8,009 nucleotides of DNA from Eubacteriales Family XIII. Incertae Sedis bacterium (GTDB lineage: Bacteria > Bacillota_A > Clostridia > Peptostreptococcales > Anaerovoracaceae). The stretch is from positions 1 through 8,009 of the forward strand of contig JAITLA010000048.1 of NCBI GenBank assembly GCA_031278145.1, given 5' to 3'. A model generated the notes under the pieces. That model saw only the letters and a program-made list of their open reading frames with translations, was not told where the DNA came from and searched no databases. The translations under genes were made by a program, and so were the position numbers. Numbering within the stretch: the first letter of the stretch is position 1; the number at the start of each line of letters is the position of its first letter. This document shows positions 1 through 5,030 of this stretch, piece by piece.

Positions 1-481
1 AACCGGTATAGCCGCGCGCGTTCTCGGGCGCGAGATCGATAAGCCACGTGAAATAAAAAATCGCCTGTTCGTAGTCCTTTTCAAGCAGCCGGCTCTCGCT
101 GAGGCTGAGCAGCTCCGCAGCGCTGAGCCCTTTCTCCGGCTTTGCGCAAGCCGCAAAACCGGATAACAGCAGCAGCAGAACCGCCATAAGTGCGGCCGTG
201 CGTTTCAAATTTGGCCCCGTCCAACATTCGACTTCGCCTCTTTCCTCCGTTCGCCCGAGGCTCACTTCGCTGTCCTGTTTTACACTGCGGCTAAAGCCGC
301 GTAAAACAGGCAATTTTGAAGCGCGGAGCGCACCCAAATCGTTGAACGGATGTTCTGCGGGGTTAAGGGCTTCGCCCGCCTCCCCGCAGAACATAGCCGG
401 CGGGGGATTGCAAGCCCACGCCGGCTGTATGAAACGGTGGTCCCCATGCCTAAAGGCAGGGGATTGGGCGGCGTCGTTCAT
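1..481 (-). CDS. Partial TPR-like lipoprotein with a hairpin-rich in-frame N-terminal extension
   Basis: The frame is open from ATG 481 to the window edge (160 codons; the C-terminus is missing). The ATG has a strong ribosome site and an upstream promoter. Yet the recognisable protein begins only near residue 92: LKRTAALMAVLLLLLSGFAAC is a classic lipoprotein signal peptide, with charged residues, a leucine core and a lipobox ending in C112. It is followed by a TPR-like stretch (LEKDYEQAIFYFTWLIDLAP, about residues 132-151). A signal peptide 91 residues inside a protein should not work, so functional translation probably starts at TTG 208 or ATG 187, although neither has a good ribosome site close by. 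The intervening codons consist largely of stem-loops and look like inserted repeat DNA. The product would be a membrane-anchored TPR protein, perhaps for protein-protein contacts. It is unrelated to lysine metabolism as far as can be seen. Confidence 0.6.
   Translation of the reverse strand, partial: MNDAAQSPAFRHGDHRFIQPAWACNPPPAMFCGEAGEALNPAEHPFNDLGALRASKLPVLRGFSRSVKQDSEVSLGRTEERGEVECWTGPNLKRTAALMAVLLLLLSGFAACAKPEKGLSAAELLSLSESRLLEKDYEQAIFYFTWLIDLAPENARGYTG
274..310. repeat. Stem-loop CCTGTTTTAC/GTAAAACAGG with inner GCGGCT/AGCCGC
   Basis: CCTGTTTTAC (274-283) and GTAAAACAGG (301-310) pair perfectly. After a 3-base bulge (ACT), GCGGCT (287-292) pairs with AGCCGC (295-300) around AA, giving 16 pairs in a 37-base element. 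The 15-base motif GAAGCGCGGAGCGCA that recurs in the kamB-kamC spacer begins eight bases to the right, at 318. Confidence 0.75.
352..392. repeat. Stem-loop GTTCTGCGGGG/CCCCGCAGAAC
   Basis: GTTCTGCGGGG (352-362) and CCCCGCAGAAC (382-392) are perfect 11-base inverted repeats. Inside them, GGGC (367-370) and GCCC (374-377) form a small inner hairpin with a TTC loop. The design of outer stem, internal loop and inner stem is shared with the hairpin at 274-310. Confidence 0.75.
395..426. repeat. Stem-loop AGCCGGCG/CGCCGGCT
   Basis: AGCCGGCG (395-402) and CGCCGGCT (419-426) are perfect inverted repeats around a 16-base loop, in which GGG and CCC can add three inner pairs. It lies three bases from the neighbouring hairpin at 352-392 and is part of the in-frame hairpin cluster ahead of the lipoprotein signal peptide. 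Confidence 0.65.
441..463 (-). mobile_element. IS200/IS605-like end hairpin (solo remnant)
   Basis: Read on the minus strand this is TCCCC-TGCCT-TT-AGGCA-T-GGGGA: two stems, a TT loop and a single bulged base. Hairpins of the form CCCC-xxCCTTTAGGxx-GGGG are typical of the right ends of IS200/IS605 transposons and their omega RNAs. There is no tnpA or tnpB in the window, so at most this is a remnant or a small non-autonomous palindrome element. Resemblance of form is what I see; the family link is inference. Confidence 0.4.
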
Positions 482-490
482 CCTATCTCA

Positions 491-534
491 CTCCTTCCCA
501 AATGTCGTGGCGGCAATGCCCGCGCCCACGCCAC
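491..534 (-). promoter_or_regulatory. Leader hairpin and ribosome binding site of the lipoprotein gene
   Basis: In the minus-strand leader, GTGGCG (534-529) pairs with CGCCAC (512-507), and an inner GGC-ATT-GCC can form an alternative fold. A strong Shine-Dalgarno, AAGGAG (496-491), follows and lies nine bases before the ATG at 481. The ribosome site is left free outside the hairpin, so blocked translation is not implied. I recognise no known riboswitch. Confidence 0.5.
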
Positions 535-562
535 CCCAAACGATACCATGCTCTCTGCAACC

Positions 563-591
563 ATTCTACCAAATTCGGAGGCATTTATCAA
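563..591 (-). promoter_or_regulatory. Sigma70-type promoter for the lipoprotein gene
   Basis: On the minus strand, TTGATA (591-586) and TAGAAT (568-563) are separated by exactly 17 bases, each one or two changes from the consensus -35 and -10. Transcription would begin near 556, giving an untranslated leader of about 75 bases before the ATG at 481. AT-rich sequence (AAATTTCTTT) just upstream stands out in a GC-rich surrounding and may act as an UP-like element. Confidence 0.7.
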
Positions 592-614
592 AAGAAATTT
601 GCGCGATGAAGGAT

Positions 615-654
615 GCGCGCGCGAAAGGGGGTTGCGCGCGCCGGCCCCGGGGCC
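615..654. repeat. GC-only palindrome block
   Basis: GCGCGCGC at 615-622 and again at 634-641 can pair across an 11-base loop (GAAAGGGGGTT), and GGCCCCGGGGCC at 643-654 is a perfect 12-base palindrome. No T-run follows on either strand, so this is not a standard terminator. It separates the repeat array from the lipoprotein promoter; no function is evident. Confidence 0.4.
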
Positions 655-666
655 GACCGGCCGAGG

Positions 667-705
667 GCGACACAACGGACACAACGGGGACGGTTCTTTT
701 GTGTC
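667..705 (+). repeat. GGGGACGG palindromic repeat, direct copy 1 with extra left half-unit
   Basis: The unit at 678-705 is GACACAAC followed by GGGGACGGTTCTTTTGTGTC, preceded by the half-unit GCGACACAACGG at 667-678. The outer arms GCGACACAA (667-675) and TTGTGTCGC (699-707) are perfect 9-base inverted repeats. The shape, a short palindrome with a fixed GGGGACGGTTC centre, is that of an intergenic REP-like element. Repeats with this core are, from memory, seen in several Firmicutes genomes; no transposase lies in this window. Confidence 0.85.
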
Positions 706-725
706 GCAATGAGGGCGGTGCTACT

Positions 726-770
726 GCGACACAACGGGGGTGGACACAAAGGGGACGGTTCTTTTGTGTC
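726..770 (+). repeat. GGGGACGG palindromic repeat, direct copy 2 with extra left half-unit
   Basis: The unit at 743-770 is GACACAAA followed by GGGGACGGTTCTTTTGTGTC, whose ends GACACAAA and TTTGTGTC are perfectly complementary. A further half-unit, GCGACACAACGG, precedes it at 726-737, exactly as in copy 1. The following bases GCAATG (771-776) are also shared with copy 1, so the duplicated block is longer than the core. Confidence 0.85.
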
Positions 771-787
771 GCAATGGGGGCGGGACA

Positions 788-815
788 GACACGATGGGGA
801 CGGTTCTTTTGTGTT
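788..815 (+). repeat. GGGGACGG palindromic repeat, direct copy 3
   Basis: This unit is GACACGAT followed by GGGGACGGTTCTTTTGTGTT. It matches copies 1 and 2 over the whole core but has diverged in the left arm (ACGAT against ACAAC/ACAAA) and in its last base. The arms GACAC and GTGTT are still partly complementary. Opposite-strand copy 4 begins 56 bases to the right. Confidence 0.8.
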
Positions 816-870
816 CCATCTTCGAGGAAAAATCCGATTGCACACGGTTTCTCGAAACACCGCCCGAATG

Positions 871-916
871 CACAAAAGAACCGTCCCCCTGTGTTCCCCT
901 GTGTTCCCCCTGTGTT
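871..916 (-). repeat. Inverted copy of the GGGGACGG repeat plus CCCCTGTGTT tandem
   Basis: Positions 871-895 are the minus-strand copy of the repeat found three times at 678-815: read on the minus strand it is AACACAG followed by GGGGACGGTTCTTTTGTG. It adjoins three near-identical units of CCCCTGTGTT (886-895, 896-905 and 907-916), which look like repeated duplication of the repeat's own AACACAGGGG end. The pairing of opposite orientations could fold transcripts from 678-895 into long hairpins. Confidence 0.8.
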
Positions 917-922
917 CATGGC

Positions 923-961
923 GCGCGCTTTCCGCCATTCCCGAAGGCGCGCTTTCTTTTT
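923..961 (+). terminator. Plus-strand terminator-like hairpin facing the end of the kam operon
   Basis: GCGCGCTTTC (923-932) pairs with GAAGGCGCGC (943-952) through ten pairs including one G-U, with a ten-base loop, and TTTCTTTTT follows directly. On the plus strand this is a standard intrinsic terminator. On the minus strand, the direction of the operon, the stem has one A-C mismatch and is followed by CATGAACAC, not by U residues. It would therefore stop transcription heading toward the kam genes from the repeat region better than it would end the operon message. I see no better minus-strand terminator after kamE. Confidence 0.5.
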
Positions 962-964
962 ACA

Positions 965-1732
965 TTACACGAGCTTCCGTTTCACCAGCTCCGTGAGGAT
1001 GAACGACGCCACGTCCTCCGCGTAGGTATGCGGGCCGAAGCCCGCGTCGAAGCCCAGTTCCTGCGCCAGCTCGTAGGAGATCCACGGCCCGCCGCAGCAC
1101 AGCACGATCCGGTCGCGTATGCCCTCGGCCTCCGTAAGCTCCGCCAGATTGGTCAGATTGCTCACGTGCACGTCCTTCTGCGTGACGACCTGCGACACGA
1201 TGACGGCGTCCGCGTTCAGCTCTATCGCCTTGGCGATCAGGGCCTCGTTCGGCACCTGCGAGCCCATGTTGATCGCCTCTATGCCCTTGTAGCGCTCCAG
1301 GCCGTAATGCCCGTGAAAGCCCTTCATGTTCATGATGGCGTCGATGCCGACCGTATGGGCGTCGGTCCCCGTCGTGGCGCCGACGATCACGACCGTTCGC
1401 TTGATGTTCTCGGCTATATACTCCTGACAGCCCTCCCGGCTCATGACCTCGACCTCCGCCTTCGCGACCTTTATGCTCGTGAAGTCCACCGTGTGCAGGC
1501 ACTTGCCGTACAGGACGAAGAAGGTGAAGCCCTGCCCCAGGTCCTTTGAGAAAGCCACCTTCGCCTCGTCGAAGCCCATCTTCTTGCAGAGCTGCCGCGC
1601 GGCCTCGTCCGCCTCCGGGCCGTAGGGGATGGGCAGGGTGAAGGTGAGCTCCGTCATCCCGTCGTTCATCGTGTCGCCGTAAGGCTTTACCCGCGTAAGA
1701 TCCACCTTTCCCGTCGCGATATTCCCCGACAT
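965..1732 (-). CDS. kamE: Lysine 5,6-aminomutase, beta subunit (B12-binding)
   Basis: KamE is the cobalamin-binding partner of KamD. Its 255 residues compare with about 262 in Clostridium sticklandii. The base-off/His-on B12 motif D-x-H-x-x-G is present as DAHTVG at 124-129, with H126 as the cobalt ligand. K137 in MNMKGF lies exactly 11 residues later, matching the spacing from H133 to K144, the lysine that holds PLP as an internal aldimine in the resting enzyme. The N-terminal 80 or so residues form the dimerisation domain (ELTFTLPIPYGPEADEAARQ), and the C-terminal part is the Rossmann-like B12 domain (ADAVIVSQVVTQKD, IVLCCGGPWIS). It starts one base after the kamD stop, with GGGGGTG as a modest ribosome site overlapping the kamD end. 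It is the last operon gene in the window. Both key residues are intact, so the enzyme should be active. Confidence 0.97.
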   Translation of the reverse strand: MSGNIATGKVDLTRVKPYGDTMNDGMTELTFTLPIPYGPEADEAARQLCKKMGFDEAKVAFSKDLGQGFTFFVLYGKCLHTVDFTSIKVAKAEVEVMSREGCQEYIAENIKRTVVIVGATTGTDAHTVGIDAIMNMKGFHGHYGLERYKGIEAINMGSQVPNEALIAKAIELNADAVIVSQVVTQKDVHVSNLTNLAELTEAEGIRDRIVLCCGGPWISYELAQELGFDAGFGPHTYAEDVASFILTELVKRKLV

Positions 1733-1733
1733 C

Positions 1734-3287
1734 TTATTTCACCCCCCGCATCATCGGCTCGATAAAGGGATTGAAGTATTCGCCGTGCTTCACGACGACG
1801 CCCGCAAGCCCCTTGCCGCCCTCTCTCGAACGCTTCACCCCGCCGAACTTGCCCTGCTCGATGGTTGAAAACAGCCCATCCTCCTCTATCTGCCGCAGCA
1901 GCGCGTCGGCCTCCGACAGCACGAGCCGGGCCCGCTTTTGGATCACGCCGTCCTTCTTGAATTCGATCTCGTCCCCGAGATGCCGCGCGTTGTTGAAGAT
2001 GTACGACGCGTTCTCTATCGACAGGAAGCGATCCTGCAGATGCGGCGTGTGGATGGCCTCGGTCGGCATGCCGAGGAGTTGCAGCGACTGCCCCGACCAC
2101 ACGGCGATCAGGTTGAAGAGCGCGTCCTGTATATGCCCCTTGAAGATGTTTCCCGTCATGAATTTCGTGGGCGGCATGTACTTCAGCGAAGCGTTCGGGA
2201 AGATCTCCTTCGCCATGATCGCCTGCGCCAGCTCGTAGAGAAAACCGTCCTCGATGCCGGGGTCCATCTCGAAGGCGTGCCCGAGGCCCATCTGCGCTTC
2301 GGGAATGCCCGCCAACACGGCAAATTGCTCGTTTATGAACTGCGAGGCCAGGACCGTGTGCGCTTCCTCGAAGGCGTCCGCGGTCGTCAGGTAGTTGTCC
2401 TCGCCCGAATTGAAGATGATGCCGCTGTAAGCGATGATCACCCTGGAGAAGAACTGATCCACCAGCGTCCTCTGCATGTTGATGTCGCGGAACAATATGC
2501 CGTAGAGCGCGTCGTTCAGCAGCACGTCCAGACGCTCCAGTGCCCCCATCGCCGCGATCTCCGGCATGCACATGCCGGAGGAATAGTTGCAGAGCCTGAT
2601 GTATCTGCCGACCTCCCGGCCGACCGTGTCCAGCGCGTCGCGCATGATGCGAAAATTCTCCTGCGTCGCGTAGGTGCCGCCGAAGCCCTCCGTCGTCGGC
2701 CCGTAAGGCACGTAGTCGAGCAGGCTCTGCGCCGTCGTCCTTATGACCGCGATGATATCCGCGCCCTGCCTGGCCGCCGCCTGCGCCTGCACGACATCCT
2801 CATAGATGTTGCCCGTGGCGACGATGACGTAGAGATAGGGCCGCCTGCCCTCGCCGAGCGTGCGCAGCAGTTCCTCGCGCGCTTCGCGCTGCGCCTTTAT
2901 GCGCGCCAGCGTTTCCCGCACAATCGGCTGCAACGCGTCCGCGGCGGCGCGGACGGACGTCGTCGGCAGCTTGAGCGGGTCCAGCGTCCCCTGCGCCGCC
3001 TCCGCCGCGATCCGCTGCGGCGAAAGTCCCGTCGCGCGCACGGCGTTTCCTATCCAATAGGCGGCGCCCCTGTCCAGCAGGCCCGCGTCCTTGATCCGAT
3101 CCACGAATACGTTCGGCAGCGGCGATTCGAGAGCGTCCACGCCATCGACGCCGAGCAGCCGCGCCACCGTGCGCTCGGTGCTCACGGTCGTGTGCCTGTC
3201 GATAAACTTCTGCACGCTCTCCGCGATCCGCGCGGCGCGGCTTCTCGCACCGTCCACCACCTTCGGATCCAAATTCAGCTTGCTCAT
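1734..3287 (-). CDS. kamD: Lysine 5,6-aminomutase, alpha subunit (PLP-binding)
   Basis: KamD is the TIM-barrel subunit of the adenosylcobalamin- and PLP-dependent lysine 5,6-aminomutase (EC 5.4.3.3), which moves the terminal amino group of beta-lysine to give 3,5-diaminohexanoate. It is 517 residues from ATG 3287, against about 516 in Clostridium sticklandii. Residues reported to contact PLP in that structure, as I recall them (R184, S189, S238, Y263), correspond to R183, S188, S237 and Y262 here, a constant shift of one. The stretch FNSGEDNY near 292-299 looks like a conserved part of the barrel. ATG 3287 is preferred over an in-frame TTG at 3296, because AAGGGGG lies about 10 bases before the ATG but nearly abuts the TTG. 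The stop is one base before the kamE ATG, so the two subunits are probably translationally coupled in equal amounts. Confidence 0.97.
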   Translation of the reverse strand: MSKLNLDPKVVDGARSRAARIAESVQKFIDRHTTVSTERTVARLLGVDGVDALESPLPNVFVDRIKDAGLLDRGAAYWIGNAVRATGLSPQRIAAEAAQGTLDPLKLPTTSVRAAADALQPIVRETLARIKAQREAREELLRTLGEGRRPYLYVIVATGNIYEDVVQAQAAARQGADIIAVIRTTAQSLLDYVPYGPTTEGFGGTYATQENFRIMRDALDTVGREVGRYIRLCNYSSGMCMPEIAAMGALERLDVLLNDALYGILFRDINMQRTLVDQFFSRVIIAYSGIIFNSGEDNYLTTADAFEEAHTVLASQFINEQFAVLAGIPEAQMGLGHAFEMDPGIEDGFLYELAQAIMAKEIFPNASLKYMPPTKFMTGNIFKGHIQDALFNLIAVWSGQSLQLLGMPTEAIHTPHLQDRFLSIENASYIFNNARHLGDEIEFKKDGVIQKRARLVLSEADALLRQIEEDGLFSTIEQGKFGGVKRSREGGKGLAGVVVKHGEYFNPFIEPMMRGVK

Positions 3288-3311
3288 TTCAATCAATCCC
3301 CCTTCCGGCGC

Positions 3312-4952
3312 TTACCGCACGTCCATAAAATCCCTTGCCAAGGCTATGATTTCCTCGTTTACGCCCAGTATCTCGGCGATTCTGATCGCGTCCTTGGGCG
3401 TGTCGCTCTCACCGGACACCCTTTCGAGCCGATAATCCATCAGCGCGCCGATTGCCTCAAGCCGCTCCCCCGGCGCCGCGTCCCGCAGCGCCGTCGCCAA
3501 CTCCGCAAGCGCCGCGCCCGAGAGCCCACGCACGCGGTAATTCGCGACGGCCGCACCGCCCGCAACGCGGTCGAAATGCGTGGTCATCAGCGTGATGCAG
3601 GGCTTGCGCGACAAGTGCGCGATCAGGGCGCCCGTCAGCGCGCGCCCCTCGTCCGGGTTCGTGGCGCCGGCGATCTCGTCTATGAGTATCAGAGCCCGCG
3701 CCTCGCTTGCCGCGAGTATGGCGTTCAGGCCCTCCATTTCGCTCCCGAAGCTGGAAAGCCCCTTGCGCAGGTCCTGATTGTCGCCTATGAGGATGCTTAT
3801 CGACGAGGGAAGCCCGAGAACGGCCGATTTGCACGGTACGAAGAGCCCGTGCCGGGCCATCGCGGCCACCAGGCCCACCAGCTTCACGGAAACGGTCTTG
3901 CCGCCCATGTTCGCGCCCGTAACGCAGGAAACCCCCTGCGACAGATCGATGCCGACCGGGCGATAAACGCGGCCCTTCTCGCGCAGCGCGCGCTCCGTCG
4001 GCAGATGCCGGCCCTCCTCCACGCGCAGCACGCAGTCCCGGACAATCACGGGCCGGACACAGGCATGCCGCAGCGCGTGGGCCGCCTTGGCCATGAGGAA
4101 ATCGAGCGCGCCGATGCGATTGCAGTTGCGCAGGATGCGCTCCGCTTCGGCGCAAACCGCGTCCGTAAGCGCCGCGCGCACCTCCGCCTCCGCTTCCTCT
4201 ATCTCCACCGCAAGCGCCTCCGCCTCCGCCGTGAGCGCGCGCGCTTCCTCGCTCGCCACAAGCGCGAAGCGCACGGAGTAGAGGTCCTCCCCCGCCGCGT
4301 AGAGCTGCGGCGCGCGGCGCGCGGCCGCCATCGCCGCTTCGTCGCTGCGCGCGATCACCGCCTCGAGGCTCGGATCCGGCGACACGCCGACGGCGGCGTA
4401 TACCGCGTCGGCCAGGCGCTTTTGGTCCGCGCGCAGCAGGCGCTCCTTTTCCTTTTTCCGCTTGCGCAGCGCCGCCAAGCGCTCCGAAAACAGATCGTAG
4501 ATGTAAAACGTCGGCATTCCGGCGCCCTCGGGATCGAGCGTTTTCAAAAGCCCGCTCGTATCCTCCGGCGTGAAGCCGTCCGGCATTGCGGCGCCCGGGC
4601 CCTTGCAGATGTCCGCGAAGGCCTCCATGTGCAGGAGCAGGACTTTGATCTCAAAGAGCTCCACCGTGGACAGCACAGCCTCCCCGCAGCGCGTCAGGCT
4701 GTGGGAAAGGTCCTTGATCTCGTCAAACAGCTCCGTGATGCGCTTTGCCGCCTCCCCATGCGCGGCAAGCATGTCACGGACGCCCTCCAGCCTGTCGTAT
4801 TCCGCCTCCAGCGCCGCTTCCTCCCCCGGCACGAAGGCGCGCGCCGCCGCCGCGCGCTTCCTTCCGAAGGGCGTATGAGGGCGCAGCTCGGACAGCACGT
4901 CGAGGAAGCCTATTTCTCTGTTCGTCCGTTCAATCGCGTCGCACACGGCCAA
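3312..4952 (-). CDS. kamC: KamC, MutS-related ATPase (putative lysine 5,6-aminomutase reactivase ATPase)
   Basis: This 546-residue protein carries a MutS-family ABC-type ATPase domain in its C-terminal part. It shows Walker A GANMGGKT at 346-353, a signature-like SSFGSEM at 400-406, Walker B LILIDEIAGATNP with D425 and E426, and an H-loop-like TTHF with H459. The first 300 residues are helical and charged, with an Ala/Glu-rich probable coiled coil around 230-272, resembling the MutS core and clamp. I see no mismatch-recognition domain and no Smr nuclease tail, so DNA mismatch repair is unlikely. Its place between kamB and kamD suggests that it drives reactivation of KamDE, probably together with KamB. 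The start must be non-ATG: TTG 4952 has AAAGG five bases upstream, and GTG 4946 is the alternative. No ATG or GTG occurs in frame between the kamB stop and this TTG. The stop is 24 bases before the kamD ATG. Confidence 0.9.
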   Translation of the reverse strand: MAVCDAIERTNREIGFLDVLSELRPHTPFGRKRAAAARAFVPGEEAALEAEYDRLEGVRDMLAAHGEAAKRITELFDEIKDLSHSLTRCGEAVLSTVELFEIKVLLLHMEAFADICKGPGAAMPDGFTPEDTSGLLKTLDPEGAGMPTFYIYDLFSERLAALRKRKKEKERLLRADQKRLADAVYAAVGVSPDPSLEAVIARSDEAAMAAARRAPQLYAAGEDLYSVRFALVASEEARALTAEAEALAVEIEEAEAEVRAALTDAVCAEAERILRNCNRIGALDFLMAKAAHALRHACVRPVIVRDCVLRVEEGRHLPTERALREKGRVYRPVGIDLSQGVSCVTGANMGGKTVSVKLVGLVAAMARHGLFVPCKSAVLGLPSSISILIGDNQDLRKGLSSFGSEMEGLNAILAASEARALILIDEIAGATNPDEGRALTGALIAHLSRKPCITLMTTHFDRVAGGAAVANYRVRGLSGAALAELATALRDAAPGERLEAIGALMDYRLERVSGESDTPKDAIRIAEILGVNEEIIALARDFMDVR

Positions 4953-4970
4953 GACCGCCTTTCGATTTTG

Positions 4971-5012
4971 GCTTGTAAAATGAAGCGCGAAGCGCAGCTC
5001 GATTTGACAAGC
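4971..5012. repeat. Palindromic element in the kamB-kamC spacer
   Basis: GCTTGTAAAAT (4971-4981) and ATTTGACAAGC (5002-5012) are inverted copies with one mismatch. They enclose a loop that contains GCGC-GAA-GCGC, itself able to fold. The 15 bases at 4982-4996, GAAGCGCGAAGCGCA, recur with one change at 318-332, so this looks like a dispersed palindromic element and not a chance hairpin. It fills more than half of the 78-base gap between kamB and kamC and would be transcribed as part of the operon. It has no clear run of U after the outer stem, so termination is unlikely; an effect on mRNA stability or relative expression is possible but is inference. Confidence 0.55.
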
Positions 5013-5030
5013 ATCCCATTTACCGCATCC

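Noticed and set aside
274..310. Intrinsic terminator upstream of the lipoprotein signal peptide
   Set aside because: The hairpin is strong, but neither strand has a T-run directly after it (CAATTTTG on plus, ACAGCGAAG on minus).
667..895. CRISPR array
   Set aside because: The repeats are only three direct copies plus one inverted copy, with uneven spacing and partly shared spacer sequence (GCAATG, GCGACACAACGG). There are no cas genes.
566..938. Minus-strand open frames of about 116 residues between kamE and the lipoprotein promoter
   Set aside because: Their sequences are translations of the GGGGACGG repeats (recurring TKEPSP or QKNRP). They differ by frame only and have no conserved features.
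198..1025. Long plus-strand open frame across the repeat region
   Set aside because: It reads through hairpins, all the repeat copies and into the end of kamE. Its protein is repeat-derived (several RGRFFCV-type segments) and it has no domain or ribosome site.
960..1502. Overlapping minus-strand open frame within kamE (also similar ones within kamB, kamC, kamD and kamA)
   Set aside because: These are frame shadows rich in Arg, Gly and Ala, as expected from GC-rich coding DNA. The true frames carry intact catalytic motifs.
3288..3296. TTG 3296 as the kamD start
   Set aside because: The purine-rich ribosome site would almost touch this TTG, whereas it is well spaced from ATG 3287, which gives a length matching known KamD.
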